Below, one piece after another: positions 1 through 11,941 of a DNA stretch of 64,000 bases. Origin of the DNA: Pelodera strongyloides (taxonomy: Eukaryota; Nematoda; Chromadorea; Rhabditida; Rhabditidae); contig JAANDG010000041.1 in the NCBI GenBank assembly GCA_036852015.1, positions 124,001 to 188,000 on the forward strand. The letters are read 5' to 3'. The translations under genes and the position numbers were made by a program. The notes beneath the pieces were generated by a model. The model searched no databases. It saw only the letters and a list, made by a program, of their open reading frames with translations, and was not told the DNA's origin. Numbering within the stretch: the stretch's first letter is position 1; every line of letters begins with the position of its first letter.

Positions 1-404
1 TAGCATGTATATCCCTTAGAACATTTGATTACTACACTATGTTTAGTATGTTACGATGTTTAGTATGTTACGACTTATTCTACGCGGGGGGTACCACATA
101 TATTTTTATTATTAATCATAAAGCAGCGTGGCATAGTTAAAATATTTAGTTTAGTTTAGATAGGTAGGGGAAGATGGCTGGAGCGGGGCGCCTGCCGAAT
201 ACGAGTTCCACACTTCGAGTGTAGTGTGTGCTCGTCCCGCGCCAGTTTCCTGCCTAGCGCGACATGGGGTCTACGAGGCGCTTCGAAACTTTTTGTGTAA
301 TTTGTGCCAGTTGTTGAGACTGCAGTAGTTAGACTAATGATGAATAATAGTAGCAGTGAACCCACTAAGAGTCTCTATGTGGTTCTGTCTCCTGTCTGAT
401 TTAG

Positions 405-1983
405 GTGAGGAGGCTCACCGTATGGAATGATGGATGCAGTCGTGACAGCCCCCGTGTCTTCGAAGACTTCTTCGTCCATGACGCAGTGATGCCTTCCGCA
501 CGTGCCAAGGTTCGCCAGCAATTGTTAATTATATATGGTAAGCAATTGCATATGAATAGTTTTTCCGCAACTCGTAATTTGCCTCTTATTTCTCTCCATT
601 TAGGCTCATGAACTGTTATATACAACTACGGAATTCTTTCTTCTATTTGCTGCTCAGGAGGCTCCACGCTTCTGTGCAATGGTGTGTTTTCATATTATTG
701 TGGGGTACTTTTTGGAAGCTGCCGTATCTTACACATTTTACTCTTCACTTCTAGCTAAGAAACTAATGGTAACAAACGGAAGGAAACACGATAAAGTAAA
801 TAAGTTTGTGATGTGGTAAGAGTAGGGTTCTCATCGGTCACTATAGATAGACTCAGCCGTATAAGTATATGTTACTAATAGTTTGTAAGCTTTGCAGAAT
901 GACGCAGAAGTATTATACTTTCATCTACTGTTTAATTTAATACATTTAGACACTGGTGGCCAGCTCCATGGAAGTTCACAACATCAAAGATGCATTCTGC
1001 TGCCTGACACTTATACGGGACAATGGAAGATTCGTTAAAACTCCGTCAAAATTGAATGTTCAGTCATATACTGTGTATGTATTATTCGCAATAAACATTC
1101 CCTCCCGTTATGTAGTGCACTTTATGGGCTACTCTTCTGTACAAATTACGGTGGTGCCGACTCCGAACAGTGTTTTGCCGACCCAATTCTGACTCCAAAC
1201 AGTGGTTTTGCCGACCCAGCTCCCACGCCGTTTTCAAATTTTTCGACCCGGGGCGGCAACTAGGACCGCCCAGAGTCGGACTTCGCTTTAGTTGGGTCGG
1301 CACTTTGGGTCGGAGAGGAACATAGGTGGCTCATCTGCCCCCTGGCCCTGTACGGCCTGTACGCCACCTTTCTAGCGCTTCTCTTATTTCTCACACACTA
1401 ACTCACAGATTTGGTTCATTTGCTACCAGCCGGACTTCAAGGTTTTTGCAAGTCATGCAAATTTGTTTATGCACTTGCTCGTCTATCTCCTATGAGATCC
1501 TCGACCCATAAGCTAGCATAGCTCAACAGGTAGAGCGTTGGACTGGTGTGCTGCTGTGGGTTCGCGTCCCACCCGATGCAAAGATTCTGTATGTTAAATT
1601 TCGATTGGAAATATATTTTGTTTATGAATTGATTCGTCCTGGAGCCACAAACAAAAAAATTAAACTCTTCTCCTTTATATAATAAGATATTCAAATCATT
1701 GTGCAATCAATAATCGGGCGCATATACCCCCGACCTTGTGCGCTGCCGTTCTAGCCTCGAGCAATGACACCAAGGCGCTGAAGTCCACACCATATTTGAC
1801 CCTCCTGAGGCTCCGCCCCATATCAGTTACGGTAAAACTTCTTCATTTGTTTTGCATTAACTCTTCATATTTTTTCACTCTCTCGCTTTATCTCTCTCCA
1901 GAATTATAGTTTTCTGCACTAACTCACATATGGAACTAACTCTTTGAAGCAACTCACATAAAAGTTTTCCTTTATTTACATAC

Positions 1984-2014
<31 letters not shown>

Positions 2015-2343
2015 GCGGGTGAGGCCCTACCGCAGTAAAACCCTCGTATACGATCTAGGGTCGAAACGGGGTGTCGTGTTATTATAAAGACACGATCACT
2101 TTCTCTACATTTAATATATTGATATATTAAATGACTCTTCTTTACGCTGTTTTCCATTCTTCAAAATTCCTTTTATTTTCTCTTTAATTGATTAATCAAT
2201 TAGCGAATGCGCGATAGACTTTGGAAATTTGATTTAACTTGAATCACTGATATCTTCTTTTCAGGGTGAAATCGAGCTACAGTATCGCCATCCTACTAGG
2301 GTATCTTTTGGAGGAGGACGCATGCAAAACTGTCAGGCTCTAG
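405..2343 (+). CDS. Unrecognised gene, four tentative exons (partial)
   Basis: Four short open segments chain in one reading frame across plausible splice sites: exons 405-509, 658-681, 950-1072 and 2265-2343. The first three end in phase 0 and the last in phase 1. The peptide has no domain I recognise; recognisable stretches are FEDFFVHDAVMPSARAK, SSMEVHNIKDAFCCL and QYRHPTRVSFGGGRMQNC. No start or stop codon was located, so the gene would extend past both ends of this model. The first donor (AAG|gttcgc) is weak, and a stronger one (gtaagc, 538) gives a different phase that ends early. What follows 2343 is unclear: joining to the acceptor near 2461 gives a stop at once. It may be a real gene fragment or a coincidence of open frames. 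Confidence 0.33.
1159..1233. repeat. GC-rich two-copy tandem repeat
   Basis: Two imperfect copies of a unit of about 35 bases lie head to tail, each holding ACAGTG, then TTTTGCCGACCCA. The reverse complement TTGGGTCGGC recurs near 1289-1298, so the block may be one arm of a degraded inverted-repeat element. It is far richer in GC than its surroundings. Confidence 0.55.
1512..1580 (+). repeat. tRNA-like Pol III relic (pseudo-tRNA or SINE head)
   Basis: An A box TAGCTCAACAGG (1519-1530) and a B box GGTTCGCGTCC (1559-1569) have normal tRNA spacing, and a five-pair T stem GTGGG/CCCAC encloses the B-box loop. The acceptor and anticodon stems do not pair, so this is not a working tRNA. It is best read as a decayed tRNA gene or the head of a tRNA-derived SINE. 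Confidence 0.6.
1986..2015. repeat. Uninterrupted run of 30 guanines
   Basis: Thirty consecutive G residues are followed by C and GGG. Such a run could form a G-quadruplex, and its length is very likely variable and error-prone in assembly. Confidence 0.9.
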
Positions 2344-3819
2344 GTAATTACTAACATAATTACTAATTTTTGTACCCTAATGTATAATCGTATCTTATTT
2401 GACGGTTAATATGTGGCTTTTCACCGTCTACTATGAACAATTGAAGAGTTATGTGTTTAGATTGACATGCTTGATGCTCGCACTGTTGCGTTGTCATTGC
2501 CTGGGAATACTACTACACCGGACATCGATATATCAACGCCGCGGCACATCCGGAACGTTTCAACGCACCACTCGACGGACAGCATCCACATCAACATTCC
2601 ATGGTGGGTTCTTCAATTGTACGTGAGAAAGAGTGCACTGAGGTTGATCACTGAGCTGTACAATGGTATTTATTTATATATTTCTGAATCAGAAGGACAA
2701 CACTCTTCACTGCACTGCTTCACTTCAACCATGTGTCCGAAAAGTACACTTTCTTCACATACAACTACAACGATTGGATCACATAATAATCACATCACAT
2801 CAGCATCACATAATAATTATAAGTCTGCTCTCCACTTCTCTCTTGTTGTACATAAACCCAACTTTTCGTGAGATGCCATCACAAACTGATATAAATATTG
2901 GCTATATGTCTGTTCAAGCAGTCAAGTATTCGGTCAACAAGCAAGTTTATGCACATGCACATTTTTCAAAGCGCACCTTAAAATAAACAAACCTTTTACA
3001 AGAGCGCGCGCCTTTATTCAAGGGGTTTCAAAATTCAATTTCAAAGTTTCTTATGGCATGTTCCGCAGAGGGCCTGAGCAGTAGACGACGAGTTACAGGT
3101 GACAAATTGCTGATGCACTGATGCATGCACCTTTCCTCTTATTACCGAAGCTGGTCGTCTGATGTATGGCTTCCTGTACGGTATTGCTACACTATTTGTC
3201 ATTGCGGAAAACGACAATATTGCCTGCACCCCCTGTGGGGCAGGCACTATTGCCAAAACGTCTGTCTTTGAATTCTCCTGATTCCGCAGTTACAGTAGGA
3301 AGATTGTCCACTCAAGACCCACTTCGCTTTGATTGGATGTTTTCATGAAAAACGCAGTGTTTTTAAAAACAAATTGTTCGTAGAAGATTCGCATATAATC
3401 CTCAATAGAAACGAAAAATGAAGAATATACAAGTTGTTGGTGCACACATTAAAAACAGTTTTTCGTTTCAGGGCGGAAAATTGCTTAGATTAAATTGCCT
3501 AGAGTAGGAACGCCTCACAGCTCTTTTGGACAACATTTTATTCGACTGACAAAACAAGTAAATAATATAACCTGGAAATATCCAGCAAGAAAGCGCAATG
3601 TAGTTAAAAGCACTCGCACCCGATTTATGCTATAGTAAGAAACGTATCTTGAAAAGTCAAATAGGAAAGAAAGCACTGTTATGACGGAAAGAACTGTTTG
3701 CAAGACTTAAATGAAACTGCGACTTAAAATCAAGCAAAAGTGTTAAGTAGCCAATATTAATAAGTAGCCAATATGAAGGCAGAAAACATAATATAAACGC
3801 TGAAAACTGAAAAAAAAAC
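2344..3819. other. No confident gene
   Basis: One open stretch (2467-2870, +) is rich in Thr, His and Ser and contains a low-complexity CACATAATAAT array. It does not join in phase to the exons upstream. Nothing else here shows paired splice sites with a recognisable product. A short imperfect tandem (GTAGCCAATAT, twice) lies near 3747-3774. Confidence 0.4.
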
Positions 3820-6478
3820 TTATATGTCGAGGCTGGAATCAAGTATGATCGTAGTTTTCTTTATTCGTGGTTTCGGTTTATTAGACTGAACACGTGGGAA
3901 CTCTTTCGTGACCTTCTCCGCGGAAGTCTGTCCGTTGCCAGACACTTGTGTATTGTGTGCTTCTGTAGTTGTATTCATTGGTGTTGGATGTTCACAAACT
4001 GGTGGAGGAGGAACCAGGGCATACTGGAAGTTAATTATTGTAAAATTCATTATTGTATTGTGATTATTGTGCTTGTCGTCTAAATCAGAATAGGAAAAAG
4101 ACAATGCTCCTAACTAACAATCAGCTCGACAATATTCCAAAATTTGGGTAGATCACCTCAGGAAGAATGCTGGCTAATGTTGGCCACACATCGACGATTG
4201 CGTCTCGAATCGGCAGAATATACCTGAAATATGTCTCTTCACAAGCAAATTATACCTTTATGAAATTCTCGCGTACGATTTGCAAGCAGAAAGAAAAAAC
4301 TTTACCTATTTACATTAGCGAATGATAAAAGTTTACAATGGATCGTTTCTTATAGTCACGCAGATCATGTTCAGATATCCATCCCTATGAGAAAAAGAAA
4401 AAAAGTACCATATTGAAAAAAATGGATGGGCGAAGGCGAGTACCAGCGGCAGAAGTGTGAAAAGTAATTCCAGAAGTATGAAAGTGCACTAAACATGCAT
4501 GCGATTACTTGGTTAAAATATGTTTTTTTTAGTACGGGGTAGCCCTTTTGTGATCCGTACTAAAAAGTGAACTTGTCGAAAAGACTTACTACTTTGCTTC
4601 ACAGAGCAACATAAAGCAATAATTGAAGAATATTTAGTTATTTCTTCTTCCGGCGGCTACTTGCTGTGTTGGAGTTTCGTCAATCCGCTTATTTGGATTT
4701 GAACTACCTAGCTAAAACTGACAAGTGGCTCTTATCTTTGATATCTCAAAAGTTTACAAGGAAAACCTACAGGTAGACAAGATTCGATTACCACATAATG
4801 ATAAAGAAGTACACATCCGGCACTAAGAAGCGTTGTTTGCCACAAAAGTGTCTCTGCAAAGCTGTCCCAAAAGGGTTAAGGTATTCAATACAAATGATTC
4901 ATCTGAATTCCACGCGAAAGGATTTTCAGACGGTACATGTACTTTGTAACATTCGCGTACGCTTAGAATTGGATACCGGTGAATAAGGTACGTAAGGATA
5001 CGAATAAAATAAAGAAGCATTCGTGAGCCTTAGCGAAGTACATCGTCAGAATAATTAGCTGCCACACAGAGAATACATACCGACGATTCTTTGTGTGTTT
5101 GGAATAGTGTGCATGAATACAATATTAATGGAAGGAAAATACCGCACCTGATATAATTAGGTCCCTTATTGAAGATGTTAAATAGGCTGCCCGTGTTGGT
5201 CCATTGACATAACCTGTGGATGAAACCGACACCAGAACTACTGCACCCGCGTGAGTGCAAATCAGTAAAGTAATGAGGAGAAAGACCAACTCCTTCTCAC
5301 GAACGGCCAGCAGAATAGAACACTGAAGAGTTTTTTGCGTAATATAAGAATCAAACAATATTCCTTTGTATCTACATATGTATTATGTTGATGCAACATG
5401 TTCTCACACAAAAAGACGTTGTTTGTTCCAGTATGTTCCGGTTTACCATAACACATTTTGAGATCCAACAAAGCATCAAAAATATGTTTTATCGTAGATT
5501 AAAGCGCGGAGTGTGTTTCAAAGAATAAAAACTTACCCTCGGCATCATTTCTGCAATAGGATCTCTATCAAAAGCTGTGAATATCAGTGTGATTGCAATA
5601 CAGAAAACCATGACTGCCGACTGCCATACGGAACACATTGTTGACCACCCACCAGAGGAACGGTGTTCTCTAAAATTAACTGTACACTATATAATTCGAC
5701 GCCCATGATTGTAAACAATATGAAATTATTAGTTATAGTATTTCATTTAATATTTAGATTTGTATTTATTTTTATTTTTATTCGATGCCTACTTGAAGTT
5801 CCATAGTGTTTGCATAGCCACAATGAAGGCTAGAACGGCCGCATGAACGTAGAAAAATAGAACGGGAAATTCTTGCAGTTTACAACTGACACTATTTACC
5901 AAGCCTAAGCACGGATAATAGAGCAATATGAAGAGAAATATATTCCTCGACAGTTGGAAGCCAGCTAGAAGGGCGTAGTTGACGGTTTGGGCAGCCTAAA
6001 TGATACAAAGTCAGAATTACTTTTAAAGGTTCAAAGGAAGCGGCAGATTTTGTTGTAAAATACACATATTAAACGTGAAAATAATACCACTTGTTATTGC
6101 AATATAATTGGTGTAGAATATTGACGAACATACTAGAATAAGCAAGTAAGTGGGCCTAGAAATTGCATATGTTTTGCATGACTTTACCAAGAATTGTTTT
6201 TGTGCGTGTGGGATCGGATGTGCACGGTATGTGATTACAGTCACAACACAATTCGATATAAGAGCAGCCATTGAAATTGCGATTTCCACCAGTTGAAGAA
6301 ACATGAAACACACGAAATAGTTGCATAAAATAGCAAAATGGTAGAAAAAATTGTTGTATTTATTTACCGGTAAATACCTGTATAGACAAAAAATAAAGAC
6401 AAAGCTCATGACGTACCATACATGGGGCTCTGTCATATCGGGGTTGCAGTCCTGTTGGCGATGTGACCGCATTGCCAT
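3820..6478 (-). CDS. Multi-pass membrane protein, probable nematode serpentine chemoreceptor
   Basis: Ten phase-compatible exons: 6417-6478, 6188-6377, 6075-6155, 5793-5995, 5537-5669, 5148-5322, 4661-4707, 4314-4384, 4157-4223 and 3820-4023, giving about 410 residues. The N-terminus is short and polar. Strongly hydrophobic segments follow in exons 2 and 3, twice in exon 4 (around [13 protein letters not shown] and [14 protein letters not shown]), in exon 5 ([15 protein letters not shown]) and in exon 6 ([19 protein letters not shown]). The polar tail carries PPPPVCEHP and a Lys-rich end. Six or seven membrane spans and the many-exon layout fit a nematode chemoreceptor of the Sra superfamily, but I could not place it in one family. 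The third exon uses a weak donor (gtttaa) and is the least certain part. Other kinds of transporter or receptor remain possible. Confidence 0.55.
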
Positions 6479-7354
6479 CTTATTTTACTAATTGAAAGAA
6501 CCGTAAAAAAATAAGACCGACAGTCCGTCGTAAAATATGCGTAAGGTAAAATAATAAAGCCACGACAAGGTGTGGCGCAGGAATAATCTATTTTAATAAG
6601 TGGTGTTGTAATAAATCGTAATAAATTGTATTAGCCGGGATCCAGCATTGAGTGTTGTTCTTTGGAAAAGATGTGCAGAGGGAGAGTGTATCGAGTTGTA
6701 TTTTTGTTAGTGTTCTTCTCCTTCTGTGTTGTCGTACTGGCCTGTCTGGTGGGTCTCTTTCTGGATCTGCCTAATGAGGTCTTTGGTTAGGCCGAAAATG
6801 GCTCAACTCCACAGCCCCCATGCAATACATTGCGTGCTAGGCAATATCGCTTTTATGAGAAGCACATCCCCTTGAATCGGCGAGTTACAAACAGAACTCC
6901 TAATATACACAGATTTGTTCAGAATGGCAAACAACACACGAGAAGAACATTTATTAAATTGCATCAAATGAACATTACTGCTGGGGTCTTTTTTACGTAG
7001 TTAAATACATGTTTTATAATACGCAAAAGGACACTTATTAAGCTCCCCGTGAACAGAGTCACTATTAAAGTACTGAATTGCACTTGTTTATAAAATATAT
7101 CATGAAAATAGAAACGATAAATAAACTAGAAACGAGTTGCATAGGAAGCAGATTTTGAAGTAGACGGCCCGTCTTCCATTTTTTGATAAAGCAAAAGAAT
7201 TTAACGGCATGAAACAGTAAGGAATCGCTAATTTTAAGGGATGTACCCTTTGTCACTGCTAATTATTCCCTAGCACAGCTAGAGACTTCATATCTACTTA
7301 ATTACGTGGGCATGTGCGTTGAGCATGTACATTTCATAGAAATGAGAGATTTGT
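6479..7354. other. Intergenic region, no gene seen
   Basis: This AT-rich stretch lies upstream of the chemoreceptor-like gene and downstream of the Ig-domain gene, both on the minus strand. It should therefore hold the promoter of the former and the 3' end of the latter. No repeat or extra exon stood out. Confidence 0.5.
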
Positions 7355-9458
7355 TTAGTCGAAACAGAGGTTGAGTGCTTGTTGGTTCTGGCCTTCGGAG
7401 TTCTTAACCACACACTTGTATTTGGCCTCATCCTCCTTCATTGGACCGTGGATCTCGAGCAAGAATTGGTATCCGTCCTTGTCCTAGAATTAAATAAAAA
7501 AAGTTGTATGTAGATATGACTAATCTACTTGATTTCTCAACTACTTTCGCTTGTCATCGATATTTGGCAAATAAAAACAGAACAAACCAAATAAGGAAAA
7601 CCCAAACTATGTTAGCCTATCGCGCTAAACAAAGGAAGCCATCAGCCTCTCTAATTTTTTTCATAATTGTCCTTACCTTATCGTCCTTCTTAACAACTGC
7701 CTTCACTCTGTCGTTGAACTTAACTGGCTTGTCGTCCTAAAAAGCGATCCCATTAAAAGATCAAACAGGTGAATTAGTTCGAAAATATGAGAGTATGAGA
7801 GGTTGCTGAATTAATGCCTAACTGACGTAAGTATTAGAAAGTTAGTGACTGTATTTACAGTTAAAAATTGTATTAATTGTGCGTTCTTTGCTCACCTTGA
7901 ACCACTCGGCCTTCATTTCCAAATGCGACTTTGCGCGGACCTTGATCACGATCACATTTCCACCATCACGTTGGACAATATGGGGCTTATCGTGGAAGTC
8001 AGGGGCATCTGAAGGAATCATGGCATGTATAGAGTCCAACGTTATACGTTTTGTAATTGATAAAACTTAAGAATTATAAGGTACCACGCTTCGAGATATC
8101 TGTGAAATATGGTGCAAGGATCGCAAAAAGCCTGGAAATCTGCAAACATGATTCTACACATAAACATTTGCCACTAACTTCCTGCGGCGACGGTGAATGT
8201 TGCGCTGTTCTCTCCGTCAGCTGAATAGAATTTGCACTTGTATTCTCCGGCAAGAGGCTTGTCGAATTCCTAAATATAATACTGCCATAAGACTGATAAA
8301 CTTTTTGCTTCAGGGTTGTTCCACACTAGGATACATTTTATCATTGAATAGAGGACAGAACAAGTTGTAAATCTAGGATCTTCAATGCTTGGGACGGAAA
8401 ATAATCAAATAACTACCTTGATGAGGCATGTCAATTTTTTCCTGTTGCCTCCTTCATCAGCTGATGAAAAGATGTAGTTCTCTGATTCGGCGAGTTCCTT
8501 ATCTCCGAGGAGCCACTTGGTCTTGCTCACATCAGCACCGGTCACAACTACCTAAAGCGAGGAGATTTATTATTAAGAAAACGTTGTTTTCTTCAAGGCA
8601 CCATAATTCATATTTCAGTGCATCCACGGCCACACAGTGTTTGCTCCAGGGGTCCATACACCCTCACACACTTTAAATTCCACATTGTTGTTTGCCTGAA
8701 CAAAAATTACGGGTCATATCAACATGGACAAAACAATCGTCTGTGAACGTTCGCCTGATCAATGTCTTGGTATTAAAACAAAAAACATCAAAACTCAAGC
8801 ATTTGATCTCACTTGTCAGCTGTTCTTTGCTCTTCAAGTGACTCAAAGAGAAACGGTTCAAAAAGAAAAAAACGGTCAGGCACCTACGCATTACACAGCC
8901 TCTCCTTTCATCATCTCCTATTTTTGAATGGCATTAAAGGTTCAGGCCCACGTATATAAAGTGATTTTTACATGTTACTATAAGAAAACTTCAGAATTAC
9001 ACAAATGCGATAGCAACAACCGCATTTCTTACGGTATTGAAGTGTAAATTTTATTTGGAATCTAGATCCCCATATACGATCAGTTGTATACAACCGTTGG
9101 ATATTTGTTAAATTGGTATAATGGGACAATGCATTCGATATAAATTCGAGTTTTCCAATAACTTCCACACAATATCGCAAGAAATGCGATTTTCGCGATC
9201 AGGTTTTTGAAATGATGCTTATTTCTAAGCAAAAAATCGTTCTGGATTTTATTATGTAGGCCTGTGCCTTTAAATTTGAACCACAAGATTAGTATCTGCA
9301 AAGTTACCAGCTCACTATTTGCACGCGAAGGTAGTTTAATCTAGATGAGTTAGTTAAAATTATTTAACTAATGCATCATATCTCAACTGTACCTCAAGTG
9401 TGACATTTCCATCAGCAGAAATGATTTTGGGCTCTCCATAGATTGCGGGAGGCGCCAT
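7355..9458 (-). CDS. DIM-1-like muscle protein with two I-set immunoglobulin domains
   Basis: Seven exons join without any phase conflict: 9393-9458, 8672-8695, 8417-8551, 8179-8269, 7896-8008, 7677-7736 and 7355-7483. They encode 205 residues ending in a stop. The first Ig-like domain spans about residues 10-104 (core Trp near 43, GEYKC near 84-87). The second spans about 107-200 (EWFK near 140, KYKCVVKN near 184-191). There is no signal peptide or membrane segment, which fits intracellular sarcomere Ig repeats. The C. elegans relative DIM-1 helps stabilise thin filaments near the muscle membrane; this role is inferred by similarity. As I recall, the short DIM-1 form has three Ig repeats, so this copy seems to lack one, or a further exon lies upstream. 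An acceptor two bases before the ATG supports this start. Confidence 0.78.
8934..9273. mobile_element. MITE copy 1 with terminal inverted repeats, inside a muscle-gene intron
   Basis: The ends read TTAAAGGTTCAGGCCCACGT on the left and, on the right, a near reverse complement (TAGGCCTGTGCCTTTAA). The interior has no open frame. A second, shorter copy sits at 61753-61911 with the same termini and part of the same interior (TTTCTTACGGTATTGAA). Ends compatible with a TA (or here TTAA) target duplication suggest a non-autonomous DNA transposon, probably Tc1/mariner- or piggyBac-mobilised. Confidence 0.75.
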
Positions 9459-9460
9459 TT

Positions 9461-9466
9461 CTGTAA
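9461..9466 (-). promoter_or_regulatory. Probable spliced-leader acceptor of the Ig-domain gene
   Basis: On the minus strand TTACAG is followed by two A residues and the ATG. With no obvious coding exon upstream, this is the usual place for SL trans-splicing in nematodes. It could instead be a normal intron acceptor of a longer isoform. Confidence 0.5.
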
Positions 9467-11941
9467 TGGAATCAAATGATAAAATGATTTGGTTTTGGTT
9501 TGTTTTCCGTGAAAGTAAGACAACAAACATGTGCACAAAGACCAACGAAATTTCCTTCAAGAAACGAAAATAAAAGGTTGCTTATGATTGAGTGACTTAT
9601 CCGCAGAGGCAAACGAATAAAGTACTTAAATCCACTCGTTCGGGAGAGTTTGTGTAATGCTTACCATTAGACATTAAAATATAGAGACGAGGAGAGGGAA
9701 ATCCCCATTTCACCGTCAAATTGGGACCAATAAAATGAATTGGATTGGATAAAGGAGGGAAGAAGCCAAAGATGATCTTTTGGACATTCTGGAAAGATAA
9801 TTCGAATAGAAAAGGAATATAAATGAAAAACAAAAGTTTTCTCCAGCGGCTAGGTTCTTCAGAGCGGCTAATACCTAAGATCAATAAGCAACAGTTTTTG
9901 CAACTGAGACAACAAACAGACTAAACGAAACGTTGTTGTTGTTTATAGCAGGTTTCTTGCAGCGCTAGCCAACAAAAAGAAGGCGAAGAACATCAATTTG
10001 TTGTGCCGAAAACGAAGAGAGAAATGGAATGAGATATTTTAATTATTTTTCAGAGAGTGAAGGTCAATCATCTTTACTTGTGAATTTGTCGTAAGTGCAA
10101 CAAACGGTTATTTTTTTTTCTAACTGAGGGCTTGCGTTTACAGGTGAACGTTCTTTTTCTGTCTGGCAGTTATTATTACGCGAAATAGTATTTTAGATTA
10201 GGCGTAGTATTATAGTATTAATGCACAACTTCGAACTCTAAACAAAAGGATTGTATTATTATTTACGGTTTCTTTCGTAGGACTGAAGAAGGATTGTGCA
10301 CACAGGGCAAGTAACACACTATTGTTTTACACATTGAAATTCAATGTGGTTAATGTTGGGCATCAAGAATCAAGAGTGTGTAACGCAATAATGCAACCGA
10401 TATCCGTTTCATAAGTGAAACAACATAAGGCTGTGGTCAAGATTGTAAAGCTGTTGACGTGTTGCTTTTTCAGCACTCAACGTACAACCTCCATTGAAGC
10501 AATTGCTCTCAACGGTGCTAGTCTAACACACGAAAAGAGCATTTGGAAGTGTAGGGGATGTAGCTATCAGTGGAAGAAAACTAGAGAACTCTTCAAGTAA
10601 CACTCAAAATATGAACGTGTTACGTATGTTCCGCATTTACACTAGAGTATTACTTCCTTCCTCGTTGTATAACTAAATGTGAAAAAAATGTATCGCAAGC
10701 CGTCACTACGAGGTAGCAAGTTATGTGAATAAAGAGCTGACTGATGCGAAATCATATATCTAAGCAGACCAATATTCTACATATAAAGAAAGTTGGATAT
10801 GTCCCTTTCTATCACTTGTACATTGCCAGTGTTTGTGTATTCAATGTCAAAAAAATGTGTGAGTTTGTCTGTGTTTTCTTAAGTATACAAAAACACGGGT
10901 GCAGCAAAACATAATAAATACTCACATAAAAAAACAACTAAATGTAAAGCTTTATAGACTAAGTGGGTCATATAAGACGTTGAAAAATGTTGTGAGGAAC
11001 AGTTTCACGATTTCACAGTAGCTTGTGTTCAAATACAAATATACAAACAGAAAGAACAAAGCTGAATCTTTTCGCCATTAGAACTGCTTGCTTTGTTTGT
11101 GACAACTGTGCGCACAAACTGACAGTTGTGTGGGGGAGTTGGGTAAATATCTGCTTTATGATTAATCTTTTAAAATTAGTACTCGAACCACCTATTTTAT
11201 CTATCTTCCAATAGCCATGTGCAATAATTTTTTCACTTATTGAATCGTTATACAATACTTGCAATAGCTTAATGTTAGCATATTTTCTGATAAACAGAAT
11301 AGCCTTAATCACATTCACCATCTGAAGTTTCAACTATCAGTGAGAATAATAGAAGAATCTACTTGAGTAGTGCCTTCAAGAATGAGCAAGCATCTTGGTG
11401 AAGAAATGTAAAGGTATCTTATGAGGGACGAGTGCGGAAATGCGGGGCTTGCGTCTTGGGAATAAGCGAGAGTGAGGAGTGTAAAGTCGCCACAAAAAAC
11501 CTGCGGTCCCACACATGTGTCACACTGCGCCCCCAGGCACGAGAAACTGGATAACTCGATGATTATTGACACAATAACTCATGCATTATTGATTTCCATG
11601 TGTTCACATCAGGAATTGCCGACAAAGTCATAGTTTCTAGTTCGACCAGGTAAATAATTGCCGTGTGCGCCCACAGTACAAAGAGAGCGTTGCGGGGGGA
11701 GGTAGCTGTTCCTTGACTTGACAACGCATTCTGATGAATTTTTACCAAATTTTCATTTATGTCGAAATCAGCTGAGCTTCTTTATCATATTTAATCTAGA
11801 TAATAATAATACAGTGTGAATACCACCCAAAGTCGACAATTTCAAAAAGGCCTGTTTGAGAAAATAGAAAGCTGAATACTATGCTGAAGCGATTGAAACA
11901 TTTTATCCGAAATAGTGAATCATTCAATTGCTGTCCAGCTT
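9467..11941. other. Intergenic region, no gene seen
   Basis: About 2.5 kb of AT-rich sequence between two minus-strand genes. Open frames here are short and lack credible splice sites. It should contain the promoter of the Ig-domain gene. Confidence 0.5.

Noticed and set aside
1512..1580. Functional tRNA gene
   Set aside because: The A and B boxes are good, but acceptor and anticodon stems do not pair.
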